Shown here in pieces: positions 15,015-23,538 of a DNA stretch of 24,014 nucleotides (the stretch's first letter is position 1; each line of letters opens with the position of its first letter). Origin of the DNA: Mesostigma viride (Eukaryota > Streptophyta > Mesostigmatophyceae > Mesostigmatales > Mesostigmataceae); assembly GCA_009746045.1 (NCBI GenBank), contig RPFO01000975.1:1-24014 (forward strand), in the 5' to 3' direction. The position numbers and the translations under genes were made by a program. Below the pieces are notes generated by a model. That model was not told the DNA's origin. It ran no database searches and worked only from the letters and a program-made list of their open reading frames with translations.

Positions 15015-15701
15015 TTACTCAGCGGCCACACCATCCTCCTCACGGGGCTCCTCTCTCTCAATGAAGGAGTACGCATTGGGGATGCGGCCGTTAGGGAAAA
15101 ACTGGACCATCTTCACTACGGGGGAGCACCCGAACTGCTTGTCCATGAACCAGAGGCGCGAGACCTCCACAATGGCCTGGACGTACATTCCCCTCTCTAG
15201 ATCCTCCATCTTGGCCGGCAGCTTGTTATCGTCAAAAAACTGACACTCCGGCTTGTCGTTGCGGAAGGGCACAGTGCACTTCAACGTCGGGGGGAACTGC
15301 TCTTTCTTGGAGGGCTTCACGGCCGAGGTGTACAGCTCGTTCACGACGTCCAGACTTATCTTCTTGTTGAACCAGGTCGTGCTCTTCTCGAACGAGGTTT
15401 CTTTGTTCCGGTCGTCGAAGGCGACCCACTTGCTGTAAAACTTGCCCCCGTCCTCCTCCTCGTTGAGGTAGTCATCGAAGCTGAGGTCGAGGGTGTACTT
15501 GACCTCTCCTTTCTTCCCCTCGAAGCGGCTTATGCCGAAAGGCGCCCTCATTTTCGGGGTCTGGATGCGGATTGGCACCTCCTTCCCATCCTTGGCGTAG
15601 TTCAGATAGACGGACAGCCCGCCGGTGGTGGACCTCTTCGGGTCGCGGTACACGATCTTCTTGGGGTCGAAATCCTCGAACAGGACGATCGTGGACGCCA
15701 T
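15015..15701 (-). CDS. Putative viral single-stranded-DNA-binding protein (DUF5871-type)
   Basis: 228 residues from ATG 15701 (MASTIVLFEDFDPKKIVYRD). Characteristic blocks are LSVYLNYAKDGKEVPIRIQT, PKMRAPFGISRFEG, LYTSAVKPSKKEQFPPTLKC and the C-terminal MYVQAIVEVSRLWFMDKQFG. These match a family found across algal and amoebal giant viruses, described as DUF5871 or as a putative ssDNA-binding protein; the name is from memory. Its likely job is in viral DNA replication or recombination. The frame is open 56 codons upstream, but that stretch is Arg/Pro repeat sequence downstream of a TATA box, so the internal ATG is chosen. Confidence 0.82.
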   Translation of the reverse strand: MASTIVLFEDFDPKKIVYRDPKRSTTGGLSVYLNYAKDGKEVPIRIQTPKMRAPFGISRFEGKKGEVKYTLDLSFDDYLNEEEDGGKFYSKWVAFDDRNKETSFEKSTTWFNKKISLDVVNELYTSAVKPSKKEQFPPTLKCTVPFRNDKPECQFFDDNKLPAKMEDLERGMYVQAIVEVSRLWFMDKQFGCSPVVKMVQFFPNGRIPNAYSFIEREEPREEDGVAAE

Positions 15702-15823
15702 GATGACAGGGGGCGGGCGCGGACGCTTGGGACGCTTGGACGCTTGAACACACGGACGCGGACGCTTGGACGCGTTGGTCGCGAACTGCGGGAGTCTGTG
15801 CTGATCCGCAGACCTGATGGGAT

Positions 15824-15830
15824 CTTTATA
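15824..15830 (-). promoter_or_regulatory. TATA box (TATAAAG) of the ssDNA-binding-like gene
   Basis: The minus strand reads GGTATAAAGATC, about 120 bp upstream of ATG 15701. The same ten bases GGTATAAAGA precede the SET-like gene (21510-21501). The TAA inside this TATA box is also the stop codon of the upstream HNH gene. Confidence 0.55.
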
Positions 15831-16290
15831 CCATGTCCGCCCAGCGGGTATCTTGTGGCGCGGCGCCATCGGACATCTCCGTATCCTCTTCCGTACTGCT
15901 GGGTGCTCGAGATCCGGCCCGATATTCCGTTATCTCTTTGCACGCTGACACGAACGCGGCCAGGGGCATGCGCCCCTTCATGAGGTGGACGAAATGGCAC
16001 ACGAGACGGATATTGGACGGCGCGTACCCCATCATGCCGTCTATCAGGTCGATGGCCGCGGAATCGGCGTGCCTCTCCTTGTCGGGGTTGTACTCGTGCT
16101 TCATCTCCCTCCCTGTGATGGCGCACCTCCCCCCCTGCGCGTCCCATATATCGCACAGGTCTTTCTCGGTGGCGGCAATCCGGTCCCTCCTCCTGGGCAC
16201 TCTGCCGATCTTATCCAGCTGGGAGCGGAAGTACCCCATTTTGGTGCTCCGGAACTCCGCGACCGACGCCCTCCTGCACGCCCTGCACAT
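15826..16290 (-). CDS. HNH endonuclease-like protein
   Basis: About 154 residues from MCRACRRASVAEFRSTK. The core runs LCDIWDAQGGRCAITGREM, then AAIDLIDGMMGYAPSNIRLV and CHFVHLMKGRMP. This matches the C..TG, SxDRIDxxxGYxxxNI and C..xNxxK layout of small HNH proteins in phages and giant viruses, with a CxxC pair near the N-terminus. It is probably a DNA-cleaving or homing-type nuclease. The usual Arg of DRID is Leu here (DLID) and the usual Asn before MK is changed (VHLMK), so activity is uncertain. The frame extends to 16395, but that part contains a good splice-donor-like site and lacks an obvious promoter. Confidence 0.7.
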   Translation of the reverse strand: MCRACRRASVAEFRSTKMGYFRSQLDKIGRVPRRRDRIAATEKDLCDIWDAQGGRCAITGREMKHEYNPDKERHADSAAIDLIDGMMGYAPSNIRLVCHFVHLMKGRMPLAAFVSACKEITEYRAGSRAPSSTEEDTEMSDGAAPQDTRWADMV

Positions 16291-16764
16291 GCCGTACGAT
16301 CCCGGCAAACGGACGCGCCACTCACCTGGAACGACGGCAGATCCACGCCGGATGACGCGTGCGCCGGAGAAACGACGTGGCGCGCTCCTGTCCACGAACG
16401 GCCGAGCAGGGGCTGGAAAGGGTGCCGTCAGAGGGGGAAATCGGGAGGAGCTCGCGGGCGAGTGCGAAATCGCGACGAGAACGCGAGGGGCTCACCTGGA
16501 GCGGGAGACCACTGGGGGAAGACGACGGATTCGCGGCAACCCTGCAGCCCCGAGGAGACGAGAAAGAACGCGCAAAACGCGAGCAACGCGTCGAGAGTTG
16601 CGTGAGGAGACGGAGGGGGCGCGTGTCGACGGGGAATGGCGAGCGATATTCGTTGCGCCTGGAAACTAGCGGGCCAATTACTCACCTGCCAATTTCGTAG
16701 CCAACGAACGACCCTAAATTCCCTCGTCAATTTCCCACGCGGCTAGGCATCCCGCGGCTAGCAT

Positions 16765-16854
16765 CCTAATTTTCCCGAGTCTCTAATTCGTCTCCCTAAT
16801 TTTCCCGAGCCTCTAATTCGTCTCCCTAATTTTCCCGAGCCTCTAATTCGTCTG
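16765..16854. repeat. Three tandem copies of a 30-bp unit
   Basis: CCTAATTTTCCCGAG followed by (T/C)CTCTAATTCGTCT repeats with exact 30-bp spacing at 16765, 16795 and 16825. The unit is AT-richer than the surroundings. Confidence 0.9.
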
Positions 16855-17108
16855 CCAAAAATCCCGCCTCGCTGCCTCTGCGCACGACTTGTAATTTCAT
16901 TGAATTCGGTCATGGAGGCGTCGTGCGCAGGCGCGGAAGCGGGGCAGCGCGCGCTGGAGGGCTGATTCCCGTGGCCGTGCCGTCCGGCCATCGTCCGGGC
17001 AAGGCAGGGAACGGGCCGGGCAGAAATCGTACGCGTCGTACTCTCTGCGCCTTTAGTCCCGCGGGGCCTCGGTACGAATTCTACGACCCGAGAGCCGGCT
17101 GGGTGGAC

Positions 17109-17255
17109 GGGATTTCGGGGGGAGATTGCGGCTATCCTCTCCTCTCCTTTTTTTTTTATGACTGATGTAAAAAAGAACAGTACTAGGTAGCAACCTAGTA
17201 GAGAAGTTGTTGGGTACGCCCCCCGGGATTGCTGCAATCTCCCCCCCAAAAATCC
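17109..17255. repeat. Inverted repeat of about 21 bp around a T/A-rich core (MITE-like)
   Basis: GGATTTCGGGGGGAGATTGC at the left is matched, inverted, by GCAATCTCCCCCCCAAAAATCC at the right with small differences. The 105-bp core contains T10, AAAAAAG and a nested palindrome, CTAGGT..ACCTAG. It could be a small inverted-repeat transposon or a structured RNA. No clear target duplication was found. Confidence 0.45.
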
Positions 17256-17689
17256 GTACGTACGGATGTACGAGAAAAGTACCTTCCGGCCCTGGACTGA
17301 CGCTGGCGAATCGGTACGCCGCACAGATTTGTGGCCGGACGAGGGGATCCCGGGGAAAGAGGGACGGCGGGGAGATCCGCGGGAATCTTCTGACACATGT
17401 TCAGAGTCCAGTCGTACGGACCCCCAATCGGCACCGGACATCAGATCGTACGGAATTCGCTGAATCTTCGCGGTACTGCCTGGGAGAGCGCGGAAGTACC
17501 CGAATTTGTACGGCAACGCCGGAGAGCTCACGAAAGCGCCAGAAACCGTACGGCCTTGCCGCCACTCTGCGAAAAGCGCGGAGAATCCGATCGTCGCCGT
17601 AAAAAAGCGCAAATTTTCGTACAACCCCCGAGGGCCTGCGAGTCCAGGCCGTCGCGTCCTCGGACATTGCCCGTTTTCCTCCGTCCGTC

Positions 17690-17855
17690 GACTACACGCC
17701 AACTGCCCGTGGCCCCGTCCGTCCAACCTGCGCCTACTGCCGACTGCCCGAGGCCCCGTCCGTCCAACCTGCGCCGACTGTCGACCCCCCGTCTGCCCGA
17801 GCCCCCGTCCGCCCCCCTGCGCCGTCTGCCCGAGGCCCCGTCCGTCCACCCTTCC
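17690..17855. repeat. Degenerate CCCGTCCGTCCAACCTGCGCC tandem repeat
   Basis: About three to four units of roughly 45-50 bp containing GAGGCCCCGTCCGTCC and CTGCGCC(G/T)(A/T)CTG. It lies immediately upstream of ATG 17863 and would cover the promoter/5'UTR. Confidence 0.65.
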
Positions 17856-17862
17856 CCCGCCC

Positions 17863-19180
17863 ATGGGCAGCCACGTGGCGGAGGGGTGGCAGCGCCCGGA
17901 GAGGGGGCGCGGCAGCTCGTTCCCGAACTCGTTCGACGTGGTGCTGACCACCCTGGACGACTACCTGGTCCGGCCCCCGCGGCCCATCCGCCCGTACGTC
18001 CGCACCGCCCCGGTGGACGGAGAGGTCTTCTACAACGCGAGGGACGTGGCCGTGGCCGTCACCGAGCGGCTGGACTTCAGGGGCACCAAGAGGCTGGTGG
18101 AGGCCGTCGCCGCGCCGACCGCGGACGGGCGCCGGACCGCCGTGGACTTGGAGAACAAGAAGGGGGGTACCACCTGGCCCGGAGCGTCCTCAAGCCCTTC
18201 CTGCTGCGGCTGCCCTGCCCCGCCGACGGCGTCGACAAGAGGGCGGCCGTGTGCAATCACCTGATCGCCGAGCTGGGCCTGGCCGCGGCGGGGATGATCG
18301 TGCGCAGGGGGGAGGTGCAGGCCGCGGTCGGCCCGGCCGCTGGGGGAGGAGCGGGGGGGCGGCGCTCGAGCGCGAGGTGGAGCGGCGCAAGGTCCAGCTG
18401 AGCATGGACGTGGCCAGGTGCGAGGCCTGGAAGGAGGAGTACGACTGGGCCTGGGTGAACCCGGAGGCGCCAGGGGCGGAGGAGTGCCTCCGCAAGAAGA
18501 GCAAGGAGTGGGCGCGCGTCGAGCACGAGTACTGCGAGGCGACCAACCTGCTCAGGCTGCTCTCCCTCTGCCCCCTCCCCTACACGTCCAAGCTGCCCTG
18601 GTTGGACGACCCGGAGGCCGCCCAGGCGGGGGAGACACCACCGCTGCCCCCGCCGTCAAGGTGGTGCTGCTGGAGGAGGAGCTCGCGGCCAAGAAGGCCG
18701 AGCTGGCCGCCCAGGCGGTGGCCTTGGAGAAGGAGGAGAAGGAGCTAAGGGCCCTGCGCGACCATATGGCCTCCCTGCGCATCCCGGACGGGGCCAAGGG
18801 GGCCAAGAAACGGTGCGCCGCCGACAAGGAAAACGAGCCCCCCCCTTCCACTCCCCCCCTTCTACCAGCTGACCCCCCCTGCCGCCGGGCGCGGCCTCTA
18901 CTGCCTCACCCCCCCTCCGCCCGCCACCGTGTACTTTGCCGCCCACGCCCCGTCCCCCGTGCGCCCGGTCGCCCTCTTCTGCACGCACATGGAGAACGAG
19001 GTGGGCAAGGCGCTGGACATGATACGCAGCCCCGCCCTCGAGCCGCTGAGGCGCCAGCGGGACGAGGAAACCGACGCCCAGTATGCGGCCAGGGTGGCGT
19101 CCGCGCTGCACGCCTGCGCGTGTGTGCCAGCGGTCCGCACCGCCATCCAGGCGCTGCACATGTCGGGCGTGCTGAGGTGA
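17863..19180 (+). CDS. Unknown multi-domain protein, coding spread over five frame segments
   Basis: Starts MGSHVAEGWQRPERG. Coding-quality peptide continues through VFYNARDVAVAVTERLDF, then in other frames through YHLARSVLKPFLLRLPC, ALEREVERRKVQLSMDVARC, VKVVLLEEELAAKKAELAAQ (a clear coiled coil) and VRPVALFCTHMENEVGKALD, ending HMSGVLR. Each switch falls at or beside a G/C run: 18162-18167, 18353-18359, 18628-18632 or 18647-18651, and 18838-18845 or 18853-18859. The whole would be about 440 residues. The N-terminal part resembles a phage or viral regulator (BRO-like) only loosely, so no function is claimed. Either the assembly has indel errors or the gene is decaying by slippage. Confidence 0.55.
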
Positions 19181-19627
19181 CGGAAGGGTCCGAGCGCGTC
19201 TAGATGGTTTTGTCCCAGCCGCCCACATGCTCTCGAACGTGTTACTGATTAAATCTATTATTCCTAAATGATCAATGAATCGCGTGTGTTCAATGAATGT
19301 ATCATAATCACAGAAATCATTTATTCATTCAGGCGAGTCCTACCTACTATTTATATTACAAACAAGCTCTGGACATGAGAACCGCTGGTCAATGATAGTA
19401 AGGGGAGAGTCCCCATGCATCAAGAATACACGCATACAAGGCCAGTCCGAAAAAAACTGCCCCCTGAAAGTTAGGTACATGAAAGGGCCCTGGACAATAT
19501 TCCTATGGTGCGTCTGCGGAAATAAAAAGGAGCACGCCACAAGGGCCGCGGAGGCCATGCTGGGGCGGCCCACGTCGCCGGCCAGGAGCTCCAGGGACAG
19601 CGAACACAAGAACAGCCTGGAATTCCC
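19181..19627. other. AT-rich convergent intergenic region
   Basis: Lies between the + gene ending at 19180 and the minus SET-like gene ending at 19628. It contains several ATGAAT/ATTCAT words and possible polyadenylation sequences (GATTAAATC, and ATTTATTC, which reads GAATAAAT on the minus strand). A 72-codon minus-strand frame (MASAALVACSFLF...) was seen but is weak. Confidence 0.5.
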
Positions 19628-21391
19628 TCAGGCGCATCCCTCCGAGCGCGAACGCTTGACCCTCGGCTGATCGTTCTGACTGCAATCCTCGGCCGCCCGC
19701 AGCAGGAAGGGAGAGCAGCTGATGGCACACATCGCAGGGAACGCGGTGCCCTGCTCGCCGCCGTCGTCATCCTCGTCCTCATCCTTGAGGTCGTCGCAAT
19801 CCTCATCCTCCAAATCCTCCTCCTCCTCCTCCTCCTCCTCCTCCTGTTTAGGGTCCTCCTCCTCCTGTTTGGGATCCTCCTCCATCACGGACTCCTCCTC
19901 CTCCTCCTCCTCCTCATCCCACACCCTCATCACGCCCTTCCCCTTGCCAGAATACCCCTTCCCCTTGCCGCTCCCCATGCCAGAACCCCCCTTCCCCTTG
20001 CCGCTCCCCATGCCAGAACCCCCCTTCCCCTTGCCGCTCCCCATGCCAGAACCCCCCTTCCCCTTGCTGCTCCCGGCCTTGCCAGACCCCCGCAAGAGGA
20101 GTGCCAGACCCTTCTCCTCCTCGCCGTCGCTGCCGCTGTCGCTGCCCTCCATCCAAGTCATGCCGCTAGGGCGGCGCTCCGGACGTCCAGAATGCCCCCA
20201 GGAGGCGCGGTTCTCGCGCGTCAAAGCGGGAAGGGAGCCGGTGGTGCTGACACAGAATCGCGTGCCGCTGCGATCCAGAATCAGCTCTTGCCCCCCCAAA
20301 TCCGTTGGGTGGTCCGCACCCGCAGGGCGGTCACCCCCTGCACGTTCCCAAACACCAACTCGCAGTTGGGCTCCTTCTTCGCCTCGCCAGCGTCCCGGAT
20401 GAAATCAGACTCGTTGCAGTACCGGGAGGAGTCCAGCAAGCAGGCCACGCCGCGCTCCTCCCACAAAAAAACAGTTTTTGCGGCGTTCTCCACCGGAACT
20501 GCGCCGAACGGAACCGGACGCACTGCGTATCGCTGCTCGCCGCCCGCATTGATGACGTATTGACGTGCCCTGATGCCACCCTTCGCGTTGGTGCACACCA
20601 CCTTGGCAAAACGCTGACCGTTCTTGCGCTTCCAAACCACCGCGATTTGGCGATTCGTGACGGCCCCGACCTGCTGGTTCATGATTTGCATCCCAGGGGA
20701 GTTGGGGTGGTCATCGCCAGCGGGCTCGATGGCCGTGGTGGTGTACACTCGACCGTCGTCTGCCCCGATGGTCCGCGCGTATCTCTTCGTGCCCAATTCG
20801 ATGCCGGAGCGGGCTGCAGCGCACCGAGGAACAAATCACGAGCAGGCAGGCATGGGAAGAAGGGAAAGAGAAACGTAAGCACGCGAAACGCCGAATGTGG
20901 AAAAGATCGAGACGACAGGTCGAGATAAACCGTGGCTACTTGGCCCTTCCCTCTTCAGCCATGGAACAAATCACGAGCAGGCAGGCATGGGAAGAAGGGA
21001 AAGAGAAACGTAAGCACGCGAAACGCCGAATGTGGAAAAGAAGCATGCAGCATCCTCGAGACGACAGGTCGAGATAAACCGTGGCTACTTGGCCCTTCCC
21101 TCTTCAGCCATGGAACAAATCACGAGCAGGCAGGCAGGGAAACGTAAGCTTGCTAGGAACGTAAGCTCGCGAAGGAAGTGCCAGGAACCTCTTCAGCCAT
21201 GGAACAAGACGGGCAGGCGCGCCCCTTCTCGAGAAATACCCAACAGGCGACCAGAAACGCGACACGAGCGAGACCCCCCAATCTCCCCTGAAAACACACA
21301 CACTGCAGCGGCAACCAGGCGCAGTCGCAGTCACGTGCAGCTCACCGTTGGCGATCTTCCGGTCTTGTGCCGATGCGAACGTGTTTGCCAT
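19628..21391 (-). CDS. SET-domain-like protein with acidic tail, two exons and one homopolymer frame break
   Basis: Exon 1 is 21391-21346 (MANTFASAQDRKIAN, good ACCATGG context). Exon 2 is 20813-19628. A phase-1 GT-AG intron joins them exactly. Exon 2 contains LLDSSRYCNESDFIRDAG, PNCELVFGN and VRTTQRIWGGQELILDR, which match the closing half of SET methyltransferase domains (Asn-rich motif, PNC, I..GxEL). The usual final DY is DR, so catalysis is doubtful. Coding then shifts frame across seven G on this strand (20291-20297) at IWGG/QELIL. The C-terminal part has three GSGKGKGGSGM repeats followed by long Glu/Asp tracts and a basic end (RVKRSRS), suggesting chromatin or nuclear binding. Confidence 0.6.
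19808..19918. repeat. CCT/CTC trinucleotide tracts coding poly-Glu
   Basis: Two runs of CTC/CCT triplets correspond to Glu tracts on the minus strand, interrupted by two copies of an 18-bp unit coding DPKQEE. Confidence 0.8.
19935..20075. repeat. 33-bp tandem repeat coding Gly-Ser-Gly-Lys-Gly-Lys units
   Basis: The unit CCCTTCCCCTTGCCGCTCCC plus CATGCCAGAACCC recurs with a 33-bp period, three clear copies and degenerate flanking ones, in frame with the SET-like protein's tail. Confidence 0.85.
20814..21345 (-). other. Predicted GT-AG intron of the SET-like gene
   Basis: The donor reads AACG/GTGAGC and the acceptor GCGCTGCAG/CCCGC after a T/C-rich stretch. Exon 1 leaves one base of a codon and exon 2 supplies two, restoring the frame. 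Without it the long minus-strand frame has no ATG before an in-frame stop. Most of the intron is tandem duplication. Confidence 0.68.
20828..21160. repeat. Large tandem repeat (135/149 bp) inside the SET-like gene intron
   Basis: GGAACAAATCACGAGCAGGC starts at 20828, 20963 and 21112. The first two units are nearly identical apart from about 14 extra bases in the second (around AAGCATGCAGCATCCT). The third is truncated and degraded. Confidence 0.9.
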
Positions 21392-21501
21392 GGTGGTAGG
21401 CGAGTCTGAGAGAGGGAGTGCAGCCGTCCGGCGAGGTGTCAGCCGTCAGTGCGGTGGGAGTTCGTCAGTCGAGCGGTGACCCACAGGACAAACGAGCGGG
21501 T

Positions 21502-21508
21502 CTTTATA
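21502..21508 (-). promoter_or_regulatory. TATA box (TATAAAG) of the SET-like gene
   Basis: The minus strand reads GGTATAAAGACC about 115 bp upstream of ATG 21391, the same ten bases and a similar distance as for the ssDNA-binding-like gene. Confidence 0.55.
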
Positions 21509-21766
21509 CCCACCGGCCGTTCGTTTGAACTTGGGCGCCCAGATCCGGCTGATGTCACGGGCGCCCTGGCGCGGGAAAAGCGAATTTTGGGCGGCAAAGG
21601 GGAGCCAAGACAGCGGGAACTGGAAGCAGACGGAATCTTCGTCCGCCCACCAGGCTCTCGTCCGCCCATCCACTTGGCGCGGGATCATCAAGTGGGCTGC
21701 ACCGAGCCCCTCCCGAGCCCCCCGCTGGCTTGGCACCACCGTCTTCCTCGTCTGACCGCCAGCTCC

Positions 21767-22979
21767 ATGGGGAACGTCGCAGGCGTTGTCCAGTCCGCTG
21801 CCAAATTGCGAGATGGCGAGAAGAGCGATCTCCTCGACCGAATTCTCCTGGGATGCTTGCCCTTGGCGGACGACGTCGTGAGGATTTACCTCGCTGTTCG
21901 AGATAGGAAGACGGCTGTGCTGCAGGTGGACAGAGAGGAAGCCAACCAGGTGTACAAACGTCTCAGGCTCTTGCTGCATCCAGACAAATGCCGAATTCAA
22001 GAAGCCACCGACGCCTTCCAGCGGCTCACCTCCTCGTGGGAACGCGTCGAGGCTGCGGAAGGGGAGTACCATTTTCGCGTGGTGTCGGGCGGAGGCGTCA
22101 ACCCCAGGAGGATGGGGAGTGGGACGACTTGTGGGCCCGTGCGTTCAACGCCGGCATGCGTTCTCAACGGTCCTGCGAGGCCGGTGGAGGCCTGCCGTTT
22201 CGCCGACTACATGATTTGCCACTGTGTCGTGGCCGTCGGTGATCTTCCCACGAACCACGACGTCGCCATCGCGGACCTGCAGGCCGTGTTTTCGTCTGTC
22301 GATTCCTGGGGGCGTCAGAAGACGGCGGCCCTCGTCTCCGCGATTTCCGACAAGCTGTTCAGAGTGCGCGGCCCTGCCCCCCTTTGATGAGGGACTGGGC
22401 TTATAACCTGGTGCTGGACACACTGGCCAAGGAGAGGTGGAAGATCCTTTTTGAGAGGAAGCAGCTCCAGGACCCCACCTACACATTGCACCAGTTTTAC
22501 ATGGAGCATCCAGACCACCGCCCCCTGACTACGTGCCATCCCAGGCCTCTGCGACGCCCGCCCTCCCCCCTCACGCCTGTCAGCCTGTCTGGCCTCTGCG
22601 AGGGAGAGCGGGCTCCCTTCGCCCCCTGGGCGGCGCCGGCAGAGGGGGCGCCCTGTCACGCCGGGGTGCGTGTGGGATTCCCACCTGGAGCACGCGAGCA
22701 GCAGGAGGAGGAGGAGGAGTCGGGGGGCGAGGGCCAGAGCAGACCTAGGAAGCGGGGCGGGACCGGGAGGAGGAGAACCAGAGCAGGCTGGGCGTGAGGC
22801 GCAGGCTGAGGAGGTTCGCCGACAGGGTGGCGCCCCCCAGCGCGCGCGTGAGGGAGCGCGTGTCAGAAATCTACGACGACTTTGCCGAGACCGCGCCTGC
22901 TGCTCCTCCTCCTCCGCCGCCGCCGCGCCCCGTCCCCCGCAGGGATGGCGACATTCGCAGCTTCTTCGCAAAAGTGTGA
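21767..22979 (+). CDS. J-domain (DnaJ-like) protein, coding spread over several frame segments
   Basis: Starts MGNVAGVVQSAAKLRDGEKS. The J-domain signature is YKRLRLLLHPDKCRIQEATD followed by AFQRLTSSWE: a helix, the invariant His-Pro-Asp loop, then a second helix. J-domains stimulate Hsp70 ATPases. Coding then passes through an acidic stretch (QEDGEWDDLWARAFNAG, another frame), ADYMICHCVVAVGDL..AALVSAISDKLF, and MRDWAYNLVLDTLAKERW (frame change beside six C at 22377-22382). The last segment is RRRLRRFADRV to the end RDGDIRSFFAKV. The last residues resemble a PCNA-interacting (PIP) box with Asp in place of Gln. The first change near 22090-22180 may be a compensating pair. Total length is about 400 residues. 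The MGN start could also be N-myristoylated. Confidence 0.62.
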
Positions 22980-23138
22980 TGTATTATAGATCTTATTTCA
23001 GTGTGTTATGTTTGATCATGAGTGGACGACAAGTGGGGGTCGTGTATTTATTTATAAATGAATAAATTCCCAATAAATTTGCTTGCTTGCATGGGTATCT
23101 TGTTGGATTCTCGCGCGGGGCGCGCGGCATGCACGCGT
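22980..23138 (+). terminator. AT-rich 3' region with polyadenylation-type signals
   Basis: After the J-domain gene stop there are two AATAAA words within GAATAAATTCCCAATAAATTTG (about 23060-23080), suitable for 3'-end formation of that transcript. No gene is seen here. Confidence 0.5.
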
Positions 23139-23508
23139 TTACTTTCTAGTCGCGCTGTTTTTTAGTTGCGAGGCGCGCGCGACCGCCTTAAGTAGCTCGC
23201 GCACCACGAACGCGGCCCGTTCGCTTGTTGGCAGTTTAGACGCGCGGGTCGTGATACCGCCGACCACCACTCTCCAAAACAGCGCCCCCCCCGCCTGTGC
23301 AAGCGTTCGTCGGCCGCAGTGACCAGTCTCCATATGGACAGGATGGATTCCGGGTCAGCAATGTGGACTCGGTCATTAGCACGGTGCGGACGTCGTGTTT
23401 CAGTTCATTTAAAACCGCTTCCTCGTGCCCCCGTCCCGTGAGTGCCTTATCCGCTTCTCCTCGCGGATCCTCTTTCAGCTTGGACAACCCGGACAGGATC
23501 TCGTCCAT
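23139..23508 (-). CDS. Small hypothetical protein with a frame break at an eight-C run
   Basis: Starts MDEILSGLSKLKEDPRGEAD and reads well to RPTNACTGG, then continues in another frame as GALFWRVVVGGITTRASKL to SATRK. The change falls at 23285-23292, a run of eight C on the + strand. Combined length is about 120 residues, helical and charged at both ends. No family was recognised. The start is only 30 bp from a divergent + strand start at 23539. Confidence 0.42.
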
Positions 23509-23538
23509 CGCGACACGTCCGCGGACAGGGTGACATAA

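Larger units (their letters stand above)
16291..17862. other. Long intergenic region with repeats; no convincing gene
   Basis: All six frames here are Arg/Pro/Ser-rich and change character with the repeats, so the long open stretches were not called. The region holds three CTCACCTG sites (perfect CAG/GTGAG donors on the minus strand) at 16321, 16491 and 16681. It also holds a 30-bp tandem repeat, an inverted repeat at 17109-17255, many CGTACGG words from 17250 to 17560, and CCGTCCGTCC repeats just before the next gene. Confidence 0.6.

Noticed and set aside
15833-16669. 278-codon + strand frame opposite the HNH gene
   Set aside because: No domain, and its second half is Arg/Glu/Gly low-complexity. 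The minus strand has a recognisable HNH core.
16758-17951. 397-codon minus-strand open frame
   Set aside because: Arg/Gly/Ser-rich, and its ends consist of translated tandem repeats. It overlaps the real + gene start at 17863, and no domain or promoter was seen.
19340-19609. 89-codon minus-strand frame downstream of the SET-like gene
   Set aside because: It has no ATG at its start. An internal ATG gives 72 residues with no family, and it is more likely the 3' untranslated region. Not fully excluded.
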